A stretch of DNA of 64,000 nt from JACXTP01 sp963827905 (GTDB lineage Archaea > Thermoplasmatota > Thermoplasmata > Methanomassiliicoccales > UBA472): NCBI GenBank assembly GCA_963827905.1, contig CAWHCB010000002.1:1-64000 (forward strand), in the 5' to 3' direction. A model generated the notes under the pieces. That model worked only from the letters and a program-made list of their open reading frames with translations. It was not told where the DNA came from and did not search any database. Below are positions 43,609 through 53,101 of the stretch, piece by piece (positions within the stretch are counted from its first letter, which is position 1; the number at the start of each line of letters is the position of its first letter). The position numbers and the translations under genes are program-made.

Positions 43609-44083
43609 AATGCCAGGTCGTGCCTTCGTTTCCCTCTTAACGTTCGCTCTCAGACTTCCCAGCTCCTATAAGGTGGACCCGCCTTCCAAGGTAGCTACGT
43701 ATGTTATACCTTACGCTCAGATTACCTATTATGGAAATCCTCCATTGGATTAGCTTCTACCTTACTTCCGAAATTGTAAACTAAAAAACCGAAAGTCATT
43801 TAAACAATACGCATTGACGATGATTCGTATGACCGGTGTTGTTAACACAGTGAGGGATTTCAAAATCTTGAAATACGCTCATCCTTATTGTGGGGAAACC
43901 GCTCAAACTGTTTATATCACATATACGAAAAACGCAAATTATCACGACGTAGGACGGGAAAAGGTGAAGGGGAGGTGCGCCAATAGGCGCGCACGGTGGT
44001 CGGATTTCGTAAGAAATCAGAACACCAGTGACCCGTTCTTTGCTAGTGATTCAGTATTAGGTGAGAAGGTAGGAGGAGCATAG
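43609..44083. promoter_or_regulatory. Intergenic region with hdrA promoter, inverted repeats and leader
   Basis: 475 bases without a convincing gene; a small open frame at 43814 has no family resemblance. For hdrA (+) the TATA element TTTATATC lies at 43911-43918, predicting a start near 43940 and a leader of about 140 nucleotides. Upstream of it are ATTTCAA-AATC-TTGAAAT (43857-43874) and GTGTT-GTT-AACAC (43836-43848), possible operators. In the leader are two perfect small hairpins, GCGCC-AATA-GGCGC (43977-43990) and GATTTC-GTAA-GAAATC (44003-44018). AGGAGGAGC just before the ATG at 44084 is a strong ribosome-binding site. Confidence 0.55.
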
Positions 44084-47000
44084 ATGTCGGAAAAGACAGG
44101 ATCTGTGTTGGTTGTAGGAGGAGGCATTGCCGGGGTTCAGACCTCTTTGGATTTGGCTGAGTCCGGTTTCAAGGTCTACCTCGTTGAAAGAAAGCCGAGC
44201 ATCGGTGGAGTGATGGCACAGCTGGATAAGACGTTCCCCACGAACGACTGCTCCATGTGCATTCTCTCCCCGAAGCTAGTGGAAGCCGCCAGGCACCCAA
44301 TGATCTCAATGTTGACATTGAGCGAGGTAATGGCTGTCGAGGGTGAGGCCGGGAATTTCACGGTCACGCTGAAGAAGCATCCCCGCTACGTGCGGGAGGA
44401 CCGCTGCGTCGGTTGTGGCCTGTGCGCTGAGAAGTGCCCGTCCAAGGTCTCGAGTGAATATGAGGTGGGCATGTCACAGAGGAAGGCCATCTATGTTCCC
44501 TACGCCCAAGCCGTTCCGATGAAGTACGCCATCGATGCCGATCGTTGCCTCTGGTTGACCAAGCAGCGCTGCGGGAACTGCAAGAAGGTATGCCCCGCCG
44601 ATGCCGTCGATTACGATCAGAAGGAGGTAATCGAAAAGCTGAACGTGGGCGCCGTCGTTCTGACACCTGGCTTCCAGGTATTCGATGCCACCCGCAAGAG
44701 GGAATACGGTTACGGCGACTTCAAGAACGTCGTCACCTCCCTGGAGTTCGAGAGGATCCTAAGCGCCACTGGCCCCTACCAGGGACATGTCGTCCGCCCC
44801 TCCGACCACAAGACCCCCAAGAAGGTCGCTTTCATCCAGTGCGTAGGTTCCAGGGACGAGAAGGTAGGCAACCCCTACTGCTCCTCCGTGTGTTGCATGT
44901 ACGCCCTGAAGCAGGCCATCATCGCCCAGGAGCACACCCACGGCCTTGAGCCCACGATATTCTTCATGGACATCCGTGCCTTCGGCAAGGAGTTCGAGGA
45001 CTACCGGGCCCGGGCCGAGAACGAGTACGGTATCAAGATGTACCGTGGCTCGCGTGTCGCCTCGGTCGACGAGGACCCTGAGAGCAAGGACCTCACCTTG
45101 AGGTTCAGCTCCGGTGCCTCCGAGGTCAGCTCCGCCGACTTCGACCTGGTCGTGCTGTCCGTAGGTTTGGAGGCTCCCGCCTCCGCCAAGGAGATGTCCG
45201 ACCGCCTAGGCATCAAATTGAACGAGTTCGGCTTCTGCCAGACCGGTGTTTACACCCCGTTGGAGACCAACCGCAAGGGCATATACGTGTCCGGCGCGTT
45301 CAGCTCCCCCAAGGACATACCCACCACCGTGGCCGAGGCCTCCGGTGCCGCCTCCAAGGCCGGCGCCCATGTGTTCATGAACCGCATCTCCATCGACGAT
45401 GTGGTCAAGGATGTCCCCGAGGACGATGTGAAGGGACAGGAGCCCAGGATCGGCGCTTTCATATGCGACTGCGGGATCAACATCAAAGGCACCGTGGATG
45501 TACCATCCGTGGTGGAGTACGTCAAGACCTTGCCCAACGTCGTCTATGCGGAGGAGAACAAGTACACCTGCTCCGCCGATGCGCAGGAGCTCATCAAGAA
45601 GAAGATCAAGGAGCACAAGCTGAACCGCGTCGTCGTCGCTTCGTGCACGCCCCGTACCCACGAGGCGTTGTTCCAGAGCACCATCAAGGAAGCCGGCCTG
45701 AACATGTTCCTTTTCGAGATGGCCAACATCCGTGACCAGTGCTCGTGGATCCACATGAATGAGCCCGAGAAGGCCACCGCCAAGGCCAAGGACCTGGTGC
45801 GCATGGCCGTCGCCAAGTCGAGGTTCCTGGAGCCCCTTTCCAAGTCAAGGTTGGGCGTCACCCACTCCGCCATCGTGGTCGGAGGCGGTCTGGCCGGTCT
45901 CACCGCCGCGTTGGACATGGCCCAGCAGGACTTCCACGTCGACCTCGTGGAGAGGACCGGCGAGTTGGGCGGCAGGCTGAACAAGCTGTTCACCCCCGAG
46001 GAGGGCAAGAGCCCGAAGGATTACATCAAGGGATTGATCGCGCAGGTCAAGGCCAGCGACAAGATCACCCTGATGATGAACTCGGAGATCGAGGACGTCG
46101 CCGGCTTCGTAGGTAACTACAAGGTCAAGGTGAAGACGCCTGAGGGAACCAAGGAGCTCGACACCGGCGCCATCGTGGTCGCGGTCGGTTCCGAGGAGTA
46201 CGTGCCCAAGGAGTACATGTACGGCCAGGACAAGCATGTCGTGACCATGAACGAGCTGGAGGACAAGATGGCCCACGGCCACTTCAACTCCAAGAAGGTG
46301 GTCATGGTCCAGTGCGTCGGTTCCCGTAACAAGGACGCCCCGTACTGCAGCCGCGTCTGCTGTTCCAAGGCACTCAAGAACGCCATCGAGATCAAGAAGA
46401 AACACCCCGAGACCGAGGTCTACATCCTTCACAAGGACATCCGCAGCTACGGGTTCCGCGAGGCCCTCTACCGCCAGGCGGGAGAGCTGGGCGTGAAGTT
46501 CGTTCGCTTCGACGAGGGCAAGGACCCGGTACTGGGCAAGGTAGGCGAGCACTTCGAGATGACCGTCGAGGACACGGTCCTCGGAGCCCCGCTGTTGCTG
46601 AGGCCAGACCTGGTCGTGCTGAGCACTGGCACCAGGCCCAACCCGGACAACGAGCACCTGGCCAAGCTGCTTAAGGTGCCTTTGAGCAAGGACGGTTTCT
46701 TCCTGGAGGCCCACATGAAGCTGAGGCCGAACGACTTCGCCACCAACGGCGTGTTCCTCGCTGGTATCGCGCACTGGCCGAAGTTCATCGATGAGACCAT
46801 CGCTCAGGCATCCGGTGCCGCGGCGAGGGCGATGACCATCATCTCCAAGGAGTTCCTGGAGACCCAGGGCATCATCGCGGCCGTGAACGACGATGTCTGC
46901 GACGGTTGCGGCGTGTGCGAGCCAGTGTGCGAGTACCGCGCCATAACCATCGTCGGGACGGGACAACCGGACAAGCTGAAGGCCGTCATCAACGAGGGCC

Positions 47001-47122
47001 TGTGCATGGGATGCGGCACCTGTGTGGCCGCCTGCCCGTCCGGGGCCTTGGAGCAGAAAGGCTTCAAGACCGCGCAGATCCTGGCGCAGATCGACGCCGC
47101 GCTCGAGGGAGGTGCAAAGTAA
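44084..47122 (+). CDS. hdrA: Heterodisulfide reductase subunit A, double-length (HdrA-HdrA' type)
   Basis: The flavin-bifurcating subunit of the HdrABC/MvhADG complex, which couples hydrogen oxidation to ferredoxin and CoM-CoB disulfide reduction. At 1012 residues it is about 350 longer than classical HdrA. The first half has FAD motif VVGGGIAGVQTSLDLAESGF (about 7-26), CSMC near 55, and a ferredoxin insert with CVGCGLCAEKCP (about 107-118) and CGNCKKVCP (about 165). The second half starts with GAFICDCGINIKGTVDVPSV and has a second FAD site VVGGGLAGLTAALDMAQQDF (about 600). It ends with two clusters, CDGCGVCEPVCEY and CMGCGTCVAACPSG. It is first in the operon with mvhD, mvhG and mvhA. hdrB and hdrC are absent from the window. 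Confidence 0.95.
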   Translation: MSEKTGSVLVVGGGIAGVQTSLDLAESGFKVYLVERKPSIGGVMAQLDKTFPTNDCSMCILSPKLVEAARHPMISMLTLSEVMAVEGEAGNFTVTLKKHPRYVREDRCVGCGLCAEKCPSKVSSEYEVGMSQRKAIYVPYAQAVPMKYAIDADRCLWLTKQRCGNCKKVCPADAVDYDQKEVIEKLNVGAVVLTPGFQVFDATRKREYGYGDFKNVVTSLEFERILSATGPYQGHVVRPSDHKTPKKVAFIQCVGSRDEKVGNPYCSSVCCMYALKQAIIAQEHTHGLEPTIFFMDIRAFGKEFEDYRARAENEYGIKMYRGSRVASVDEDPESKDLTLRFSSGASEVSSADFDLVVLSVGLEAPASAKEMSDRLGIKLNEFGFCQTGVYTPLETNRKGIYVSGAFSSPKDIPTTVAEASGAASKAGAHVFMNRISIDDVVKDVPEDDVKGQEPRIGAFICDCGINIKGTVDVPSVVEYVKTLPNVVYAEENKYTCSADAQELIKKKIKEHKLNRVVVASCTPRTHEALFQSTIKEAGLNMFLFEMANIRDQCSWIHMNEPEKATAKAKDLVRMAVAKSRFLEPLSKSRLGVTHSAIVVGGGLAGLTAALDMAQQDFHVDLVERTGELGGRLNKLFTPEEGKSPKDYIKGLIAQVKASDKITLMMNSEIEDVAGFVGNYKVKVKTPEGTKELDTGAIVVAVGSEEYVPKEYMYGQDKHVVTMNELEDKMAHGHFNSKKVVMVQCVGSRNKDAPYCSRVCCSKALKNAIEIKKKHPETEVYILHKDIRSYGFREALYRQAGELGVKFVRFDEGKDPVLGKVGEHFEMTVEDTVLGAPLLLRPDLVVLSTGTRPNPDNEHLAKLLKVPLSKDGFFLEAHMKLRPNDFATNGVFLAGIAHWPKFIDETIAQASGAAARAMTIISKEFLETQGIIAAVNDDVCDGCGVCEPVCEYRAITIVGTGQPDKLKAVINEGLCMGCGTCVAACPSGALEQKGFKTAQILAQIDAALEGGAK

Positions 47123-47581
47123 ATGTCCAGCCAACAGATGGCCCAGGCAGAGCCCAAACCCGCCGAGGCCGGACAGTTCGAACCGAAGATCATCGTGTTC
47201 TGCTGCAACTGGTGCTCGTACGCCGGCGCCGACCTCGCTGGGGTCAGCCGCTTGCAGATGCCGACCAACTTCCGTGTCATCAGGACCATGTGCTCGGCGC
47301 GCGTGGACCCGGAGTTCGTGCTCCGGGCCTTCGCCTCCGGCGCTGACGGTGTCCTGGTGCTCGGCTGCCACCCCGCGGACTGCCACTACATCGGTGGCAA
47401 TTACCGTACCAGGCGCCGCATCGCCCTCCTCAGGGTGCTGCTGGAGCAGTACGGCTTCAACCCCGATAGGCTGAAGCTGGAGTGGGTGTCCGCTTCCGAG
47501 GGACAGAAGTTCCAGAAGACCATCAAGGAGTTCGATGCGATGATAAGAGACATCGGCCCGAACCCGATCAACGAGGAGTAA
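47123..47581 (+). CDS. mvhD: F420-non-reducing hydrogenase iron-sulfur subunit D
   Basis: A small [2Fe-2S] protein that passes electrons from the MvhAG hydrogenase to HdrA. The 152-residue protein has the conserved IIVFCCNWCSYAGADLAGVS N-terminal block, then FASGADGVLVLGCHPADCHY. It starts directly after the hdrA stop (TAA ATG), so translation is likely coupled. Confidence 0.96.
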   Translation: MSSQQMAQAEPKPAEAGQFEPKIIVFCCNWCSYAGADLAGVSRLQMPTNFRVIRTMCSARVDPEFVLRAFASGADGVLVLGCHPADCHYIGGNYRTRRRIALLRVLLEQYGFNPDRLKLEWVSASEGQKFQKTIKEFDAMIRDIGPNPINEE

Positions 47582-47605
47582 TCAGGATAAGCGAGGTGGA
47601 GAAGA

Positions 47606-48619
47606 ATGAGCAAGATCAAACTAGCCCACTATTGGGGAGCCGGTTGCGGAGGTTGCGATGTCGCCCTCCTCGACATCGACGAGAAGATCCTCGGCGTGGC
47701 CGAGATCGCCGACATCGTATTCTGGCCCATCGCCGTGGACGGTAAGGTGAAGGACGTCGAGGCCATGCCCGACAAGTCCATCACCTGCACCCTTTTCAAC
47801 GGCGCGGTCAGGAACAGTGAGAACGAGCACATGGCCAAGCTGCTCAGGCAGAAGTCCGCCATCGTCGTGTCCTTCGGGTCCTGCGCCTGTTATGGCGGCA
47901 TACCCGGTCTGGGCAACCTGACCAACCGTAAGGAGATCCTGGAACTGGTCTACACCAAGTTGCCGACGTCCGATAACGTCGAGCGCGTGTTCCCGCAGGC
48001 GGAGACCCACACCAAGGATGGGGACCTAGAGCTGCCCGTCCTCTATGACACCGTTATGACGCTCGATCAGGTCATCGACGTCGACTACTACATGCCAGGA
48101 TGCCCACCCACCACCAACCTGATCAACGAGTTCCTGGGCATCGTGACCGCACATGTCAAGGAGGGAGCACCACTTCCCCCGAAGGGTGCGATGATCGCTT
48201 CCCAGAAGACCCTGTGCGATGAGTGCAAGAGGAAGAAGGCGGTGAAGAAGATCGACCGCATCTACATGCCTCATGAGATCGCCATCGACCCGGACAAATG
48301 CATGCTGGAACAAGGCATCATCTGTCTTGGCTCATCCACCCGCGCGGGATGCGGTGCCAAGTGCCTGGAGGGCAACCAGCCCTGCCGGGGCTGCATGGGA
48401 CCGACCGCCGAGGTGTTGGACCAAGGTGGCAGCATGTTGAGCGCCCTCGCCTCCGTCTATCGGGTGGAGGACAACGAGGCGCTCCTCAGCGAGGAGAACA
48501 TCGCCACGCTCATGGCCCAAGTGAAGGACCCAATGGGTACTTTCTACTGCTACACCTTGCCCAAGTCCATCATCAAGAGGAAGGTCAAGGAGAGGAAGCA
48601 GGTCAAGAAGGAGGTATAA
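47606..48619 (+). CDS. mvhG: F420-non-reducing hydrogenase small subunit
   Basis: The iron-sulfur small subunit of the [NiFe] hydrogenase. It starts MSKIKLAHYWGAGCGGCDVA, with the proximal-cluster cysteines and FGSCACYGGIPGLGNL and MPGCPPTTNLINEFLG. C-terminal cysteines in AGCGAKCLEGNQPCRGCMGP hold further clusters. No Tat signal is present, consistent with a cytosolic enzyme. 337 residues. Confidence 0.96.
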   Translation: MSKIKLAHYWGAGCGGCDVALLDIDEKILGVAEIADIVFWPIAVDGKVKDVEAMPDKSITCTLFNGAVRNSENEHMAKLLRQKSAIVVSFGSCACYGGIPGLGNLTNRKEILELVYTKLPTSDNVERVFPQAETHTKDGDLELPVLYDTVMTLDQVIDVDYYMPGCPPTTNLINEFLGIVTAHVKEGAPLPPKGAMIASQKTLCDECKRKKAVKKIDRIYMPHEIAIDPDKCMLEQGIICLGSSTRAGCGAKCLEGNQPCRGCMGPTAEVLDQGGSMLSALASVYRVEDNEALLSEENIATLMAQVKDPMGTFYCYTLPKSIIKRKVKERKQVKKEV

Positions 48620-48622
48620 TAC

Positions 48623-50137
48623 ATGTCTGGCCCAATATTATCCGACGAGAAGACCACGTCCACGTCCAAGCGCATCACCATCGACCCCATCACCCGCTTG
48701 GAAGGGCACGGTAAGATCGAGATATTCCTGGACGATTCCGGGAACGTCGCCAATGCCTACTGGCAGGTGCCTGAGCTACGTGGCTTCGAGGCGTTCTGCA
48801 TCGGTCGGTCCGTTGAAGACCTGAACAAGATAACGTCCCGTCTATGCGGTGTATGCCCCGGAGCGCACCACCTGTGCTCCACCAAGGCCTTGGATGGCGT
48901 GTTCAACGCCACCCCCCCGCCCACGGCCATGAAGCTGCGTGAGCTGTTCTACGCTGCGCACTATGTGCACAGCCACATCGCTCACTTCTATGCATTGGCC
49001 GCAGCGGACTTCGTGCTCGGGCCATGCGCCCCTGCCGCCACGAGGAACATCCTCGGTGTGGTCGGTGCCGTCGGTGTGCCGGTCGGTGCCGAAGTGATCA
49101 AGCACCGCTCCTACGCCCAGAAGGTCCAGGAGGTCATAGGTGGCAAGGCTACGCACCCGGTGTGCGGCCTGCCCGGTGGAATGGCCCGCGTCATCACCGA
49201 GGACGAGCGCAAGAAGTTCGAGGCCATGTCCAAGTCCTGCGTGGAGTTCGCCAAGTTCACCCAGGAGATCTTCGCCAACGTGGTGCTGAAGAACAAGGAC
49301 TATCTCGACATCATCCTGAACAAGGACATCTACTACCAGGAGACCTACAACCTGGGCACCGTCGACAAGAACGACAAGATCAACTTCTACGATGGGACGC
49401 AGAAGATGATCGACCCAGATGGTAACGAGGTCGCCAGGTACAAGGACAAGGAGTACACCAAGTACATCGCCGAGCACGTGCTGCCCTGGTCCTACGAGAA
49501 GTTCTGTTACTTCAAGCCGGTCGGCTGGAAGGGATTGGTAGCCGGAAAGGATTCCGGTATCTACCGAGCCACCCCGCTCTCCAGGCTGAACGTCTCCAAG
49601 GGTTTCACCACCCCGCTGGCGCAGGCCGAGTATGAGAAGTTCAAGGGAACGTTCCGCGATGCCGGCATCAAGGGGCCGGTCCACTTCACCATGGCCATGC
49701 ACTGGGCCCGCGTCATCGAGCTGCTCTATGCGGCCGAGTGGATGCTGGAACTGTCCCAGGACCCGGAGATAACCGACACCAACATCCGTGGCAAGCTGGA
49801 CACCCCTGGCGAGGGAGTGGGTATACTGGAGGCCCCCCGCGGCACCCTGACCCACCACTACAAGGCGGATGAGAACGGCATAACGACCTTCGTGAACCTG
49901 GTCGTCGGGACGACCAACAACAACGCCCCCATCAACCTGGACGTCAAGAAGTCCGCCAGCGCGCTCATCAAGAACTGGCAGGTGTCGAACGGTCTGTTGA
50001 ACATGGTGGAGATGGCGTATCGCGCCTACGACCCATGCAACTCCTGTGCGACGCACACCCTGCCAGGACAGATGCCGATGAGGGCCATCATCAGGCGTTC
50101 CGATGGGTCCGTGTACAAGGTCCTGTCGAACTTCTAA
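48623..50137 (+). CDS. mvhA: F420-non-reducing hydrogenase large subunit
   Basis: The [NiFe] active-site subunit. The N-terminal nickel ligands are in SRLCGVCPGAHHLCSTKALD, the C-terminal ones in DPCNSCATH ending at about residue 478. The last 26 residues after His form the peptide normally removed by a maturation protease. ITIDPITRLEGHGKIEIFLD is the family start. 504 residues. It is the last gene of the operon; no maturation (hyp) genes are nearby. Confidence 0.96.
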   Translation: MSGPILSDEKTTSTSKRITIDPITRLEGHGKIEIFLDDSGNVANAYWQVPELRGFEAFCIGRSVEDLNKITSRLCGVCPGAHHLCSTKALDGVFNATPPPTAMKLRELFYAAHYVHSHIAHFYALAAADFVLGPCAPAATRNILGVVGAVGVPVGAEVIKHRSYAQKVQEVIGGKATHPVCGLPGGMARVITEDERKKFEAMSKSCVEFAKFTQEIFANVVLKNKDYLDIILNKDIYYQETYNLGTVDKNDKINFYDGTQKMIDPDGNEVARYKDKEYTKYIAEHVLPWSYEKFCYFKPVGWKGLVAGKDSGIYRATPLSRLNVSKGFTTPLAQAEYEKFKGTFRDAGIKGPVHFTMAMHWARVIELLYAAEWMLELSQDPEITDTNIRGKLDTPGEGVGILEAPRGTLTHHYKADENGITTFVNLVVGTTNNNAPINLDVKKSASALIKNWQVSNGLLNMVEMAYRAYDPCNSCATHTLPGQMPMRAIIRRSDGSVYKVLSNF

Positions 50138-50142
50138 ACCGT

Positions 50143-50173
50143 TTTCCCTTTTCCTTATTTTTTATTTTTCTTC
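50143..50173 (+). terminator. T-rich terminator after mvhA
   Basis: Directly after the mvhA stop there is a tract TTTTCCCTTTTCCTTATTTT continuing into TTATTTTTCTT without a strong stem. U-rich tracts of this kind are the usual archaeal termination signal. It overlaps the end of the convergent phosphoesterase gene. Confidence 0.55.
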
Positions 50174-50968
50174 ATAGGAGCTAGGGCCATCGGCATAACG
50201 CTTCCATCGTCCCCTTCGTTCCACCCGCAGATCTGCCACCGTGCCAAGATAGATACCGTCCAGAAGGTAGACGCGGGCCGATTCCAGCTCGATCATGTCC
50301 TTGGAGAAGATGGGACCAAGCAGCCTCGGCCCTTGGAAATTGATGGGGGAACCGCGTAGGCCCGGGTTAAGAGGGGGCACCATTATGACCTCCTCCGGCA
50401 GGTGCTGGTATCGCTCATGCGGTCCAGGTCTGAACTTGGCTCGGACCCAGCAGCGCTCCACCGCGCTCGTGTGCAGGCCGTCCTCGAAAAGCACCGCTGG
50501 ATGGTTATGACCTAAGACCAACACCCGGGAGCGCATGACCTCATCCGAAGGCCAAGTATGGCCATGGACAAAACCGATGTCCTCCAGCACCAGTCCCGAA
50601 GCTGGATGCATCTCCACGGCGTCAGGGAGCATCTCCTCCAACCTTGTGTCGTGGTTGCCCCGCACCACCATGACCCGGGGGTAGGCCTTCAGCAATGCCC
50701 GGAAGAACTGGGGCACCTCACGGAACTCCTGTCGGCTCGAGCCAGGGACCATGTGCTTGACGTCGCCGAGGATGACAATGCCATCATGCCCCGGGGCCAC
50801 CTCTACGAGCTGTCTCTCCATGCGATGGGTCTGGCTAGGCACGTGCACGCCGTTGAGCCTCATCTCATGCTCCAACCCTATGTGCAGGTCCCCGACACAG
50901 ACCAGCTTCGATTCTCCCACCAGTTCGAGAATGGGTCGGTCCGGCAATGGTGTGAGCTGCAGTCTCAT
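50162..50968 (-). CDS. Metallophosphoesterase, archaeal ICC-like (COG1407 type)
   Basis: A calcineurin-fold phosphoesterase of 268 residues. Motifs: LVCVGDLHIGLEHE (D-x-H), GIVILGDVKHM (GD), VMVVRGNHDTRLEE (GNHD) and VLVLGHNHPA (GHxH). The DVKH variant after GD is typical of the archaeal ICC-like group often linked to nucleic-acid metabolism. The ATG at 50968 overlaps the stop of the neighbouring phosphoesterase (ATGA). Substrate unknown. Confidence 0.82.
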   Translation of the reverse strand: MRLQLTPLPDRPILELVGESKLVCVGDLHIGLEHEMRLNGVHVPSQTHRMERQLVEVAPGHDGIVILGDVKHMVPGSSRQEFREVPQFFRALLKAYPRVMVVRGNHDTRLEEMLPDAVEMHPASGLVLEDIGFVHGHTWPSDEVMRSRVLVLGHNHPAVLFEDGLHTSAVERCWVRAKFRPGPHERYQHLPEEVIMVPPLNPGLRGSPINFQGPRLLGPIFSKDMIELESARVYLLDGIYLGTVADLRVERRGRWKRYADGPSSYEEK

Positions 50969-51642
50969 TCCCCCTTCCAGAGGCGGAGGGACAGCTCATC
51001 CGGCAGCCCGGCTCGAAATACCGCCGCCTCCACCTTGGCGATGTCATATCCGACGCGGCGGTGCTCGAACACATCCTTGGTCGAATCGAAGACCATGTAG
51101 CTCGCCCTATCATCGCCATCCCTGGGCTGTCCCACCGACCCCGGGTTGACGATGGTCCCCCTGGACGTCCGTACAACGTATGGGACATGGGTGTGGCCCA
51201 GCACCAACAATCGGCATCCGCACCGGTCGATCAGTCCCTCGTCCGCCTCGATCTCATAGACGTACTCGTCATCGTCCCGGGGGCTACCATGGAACATGCT
51301 GGCGCGGAGGGCGCCGATAAAGACGTTCAGATCGGGTCGGAGGGAGCGTAGGAATTTCAATGAGTTCTCGTCCAGGTGCCGGGCCGTCCAGCGTGCCGCT
51401 GTCGAGGCCATGGGGTTCATGCCTGAGGCGTTGGCATGCAGCGCTGCCCGATCATGGTTGCCCAGGATGGTGATTATTCCGCGGGCTTGAAATTCGCGGA
51501 TGATCTCGTTGGGGAAGGGGTAGTAGCCGACTATGTCCCCGGCATGGAAGATCCGGTCCACCCCTAGTCGGTCCAGCTCTTCGAGCACCGCCTTTAGGGC
51601 CGGGAGGTTGGCATGGACGTCGGAGAGGAATGCCACTCGCAT
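50965..51642 (-). CDS. Metallophosphoesterase, YfcE/DUF2436-like small form
   Basis: A 225-residue calcineurin-fold phosphoesterase. It starts MRVAFLSDVHANLPALKAVL at 51642, where the D-x-H motif begins right after the start. GDIVGYYPFPNEI, ITILGNHDRAAL and LVLGHTHVPYVV follow, with a final NPGSVGQPRDGD loop typical of YfcE-like enzymes. The open frame extends to 51870 but lacks family resemblance there. It starts 22 bases after the nnrD stop and is probably co-transcribed with it. Confidence 0.85.
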   Translation of the reverse strand: MRVAFLSDVHANLPALKAVLEELDRLGVDRIFHAGDIVGYYPFPNEIIREFQARGIITILGNHDRAALHANASGMNPMASTAARWTARHLDENSLKFLRSLRPDLNVFIGALRASMFHGSPRDDDEYVYEIEADEGLIDRCGCRLLVLGHTHVPYVVRTSRGTIVNPGSVGQPRDGDDRASYMVFDSTKDVFEHRRVGYDIAKVEAAVFRAGLPDELSLRLWKGE

Positions 51643-51664
51643 GCCGATTCCATCCCAGTGGCCT

Positions 51665-53101
51665 CTATAAGAACCTATCAAGGGAGCGAGAAAGCACCCG
51701 GGGCACCTCTTCCACCATGTCGGTGGCCAGAAGACCATAGCTATGCGTCTCGAAGGCCAGGTCTCCGGCCGCCCCGCTCGTGTATGCGGCGACCCGGGCC
51801 GCCATGAACGGGTCCATCCCCTTGGCCAAAAGCCCCGCGCATATCCCTGCCAGGACATCCCCGGTGCCACCGACGGTCATGCCGGCGTTGCCGGTCTTGT
51901 TGAGGCGCACCCTCTCCCCGTCGCTGACGATGTCCAGGGCGCCCTTGAGGAGCACGGTCATGCCGATCCGCGCCGCCAGATGTTTGACCTTCTCCACCCT
52001 CATTTCGACGTCCTCCGGCAGCTCCTGACCGATGAGCTTCATGTACTCTCCGGGGTGGGGCGTGATTATCCCCTTCTTTCCTTTGAGGAGGTCCAGATTG
52101 CCCCCGGCAAGGGCGGCGAAACCGTCCGCATCGACCACGATGGGCAGGTCGCAGGCCTTGATGATGAGACGGACCGCCTCCATGGTCTGCGGGTCCCTAC
52201 CCAGGCCAGAGCCGATGAGCAAAGCGTCCACCTCCCTCAGGTAGCCCTTCACCTTCGGCACGTCCCCTGGATGGAGCACCTGTCCTCCCAACGGGTGCAC
52301 GATGAGATTGGGCGTATAGGAGGCGATGGTGGACGCCACGGCGTTCGGTGCCGCCACCCTCACCAGGTCCGCACCGATACGGTAGCATCCCAGCCCAGCC
52401 AGGCAAGGCGCCCCGGTGTATGGCCCCCCACCCACAATGAGCACTCTACCGTTGTCGCCCTTATGCGTCGTCTGTCCAGGGATGGGGTAGTAGGCGTAAT
52501 CGCCCGGACCGCAGTACATCTCGGCCTCCTGGGGTATCCCGATGGCCTCGACAACGATCCTGCCGGAGTTCCCCTCGTCCATCCCCTCCTTGAGGTCATG
52601 GAACGTGACCGTGGTCCTAGGCCTTACCATGAACGCGCTCCCTAACCCAGAGGGTATGTCCACCGAGACGATGGGGATGCCCGACGCGTTCATCTCCTGG
52701 ATGATCTCCCCGAAAGGTTCCCTAGGCGTACCCACCGTTCGCACGCCCAGCAGGGCGTCTATGAGCAGGTCGTAGCCTTCCAGGCACCCCTTCTTCCAAA
52801 GCATCGAGATCTCCTGGACCTTCTCGTAGTTGGACCAGGCCACCTGTTTCTTGATGAAGTTGGGGGGCCTAGCCAGCATCACATCCACATCGTTCCTTTC
52901 CTTGAGATGGCGAGCCGTCACGAATCCATCTCCGCCATTATTTCCGCAGCCGCAGAGCACGGCGATGCGGAGACCGGTGCCAAAGTCCCTCTCCACGACC
53001 GAGGCCACCGCCCATCCTGCGTTCTCCATCAAGGTCTCCAATGAGACCCCAAAATACTCTGAATTGGTATCTAGAACGCTCACGTCCTTGAAGCTCAACA
53101 T
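51665..53101 (-). CDS. nnr: Bifunctional NAD(P)HX epimerase/dehydratase
   Basis: Repairs hydrated NAD(P)H. The N-terminal epimerase domain (about 1-215) has LCGCGNNGGDGFVTARHLKE. The C-terminal ribokinase-like dehydratase has IVVDADGFAALAGG, GIITPHPGEYMKL and VGGTGDVLAGICAGLLAKGM. 478 residues, the usual fused length. A minus-strand TATA element AATTATAC at 53126-53133 is only about 25 bases before the ATG, suggesting a leaderless message. Confidence 0.95.
   Translation of the reverse strand: MLSFKDVSVLDTNSEYFGVSLETLMENAGWAVASVVERDFGTGLRIAVLCGCGNNGGDGFVTARHLKERNDVDVMLARPPNFIKKQVAWSNYEKVQEISMLWKKGCLEGYDLLIDALLGVRTVGTPREPFGEIIQEMNASGIPIVSVDIPSGLGSAFMVRPRTTVTFHDLKEGMDEGNSGRIVVEAIGIPQEAEMYCGPGDYAYYPIPGQTTHKGDNGRVLIVGGGPYTGAPCLAGLGCYRIGADLVRVAAPNAVASTIASYTPNLIVHPLGGQVLHPGDVPKVKGYLREVDALLIGSGLGRDPQTMEAVRLIIKACDLPIVVDADGFAALAGGNLDLLKGKKGIITPHPGEYMKLIGQELPEDVEMRVEKVKHLAARIGMTVLLKGALDIVSDGERVRLNKTGNAGMTVGGTGDVLAGICAGLLAKGMDPFMAARVAAYTSGAAGDLAFETHSYGLLATDMVEEVPRVLSRSLDRFL

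Noticed and set aside
43814..44083. An 89-residue open frame just before hdrA
   Set aside because: It crosses the hdrA promoter TATA box, the hairpins and the ribosome-binding site and resembles no family; better explained as leader sequence.
45845..47386. A 513-residue open frame on the minus strand opposite hdrA and mvhD
   Set aside because: Antisense shadow of strongly conserved genes; composition (Leu, His, Val, Asp repeats) reflects codon bias of the other strand.
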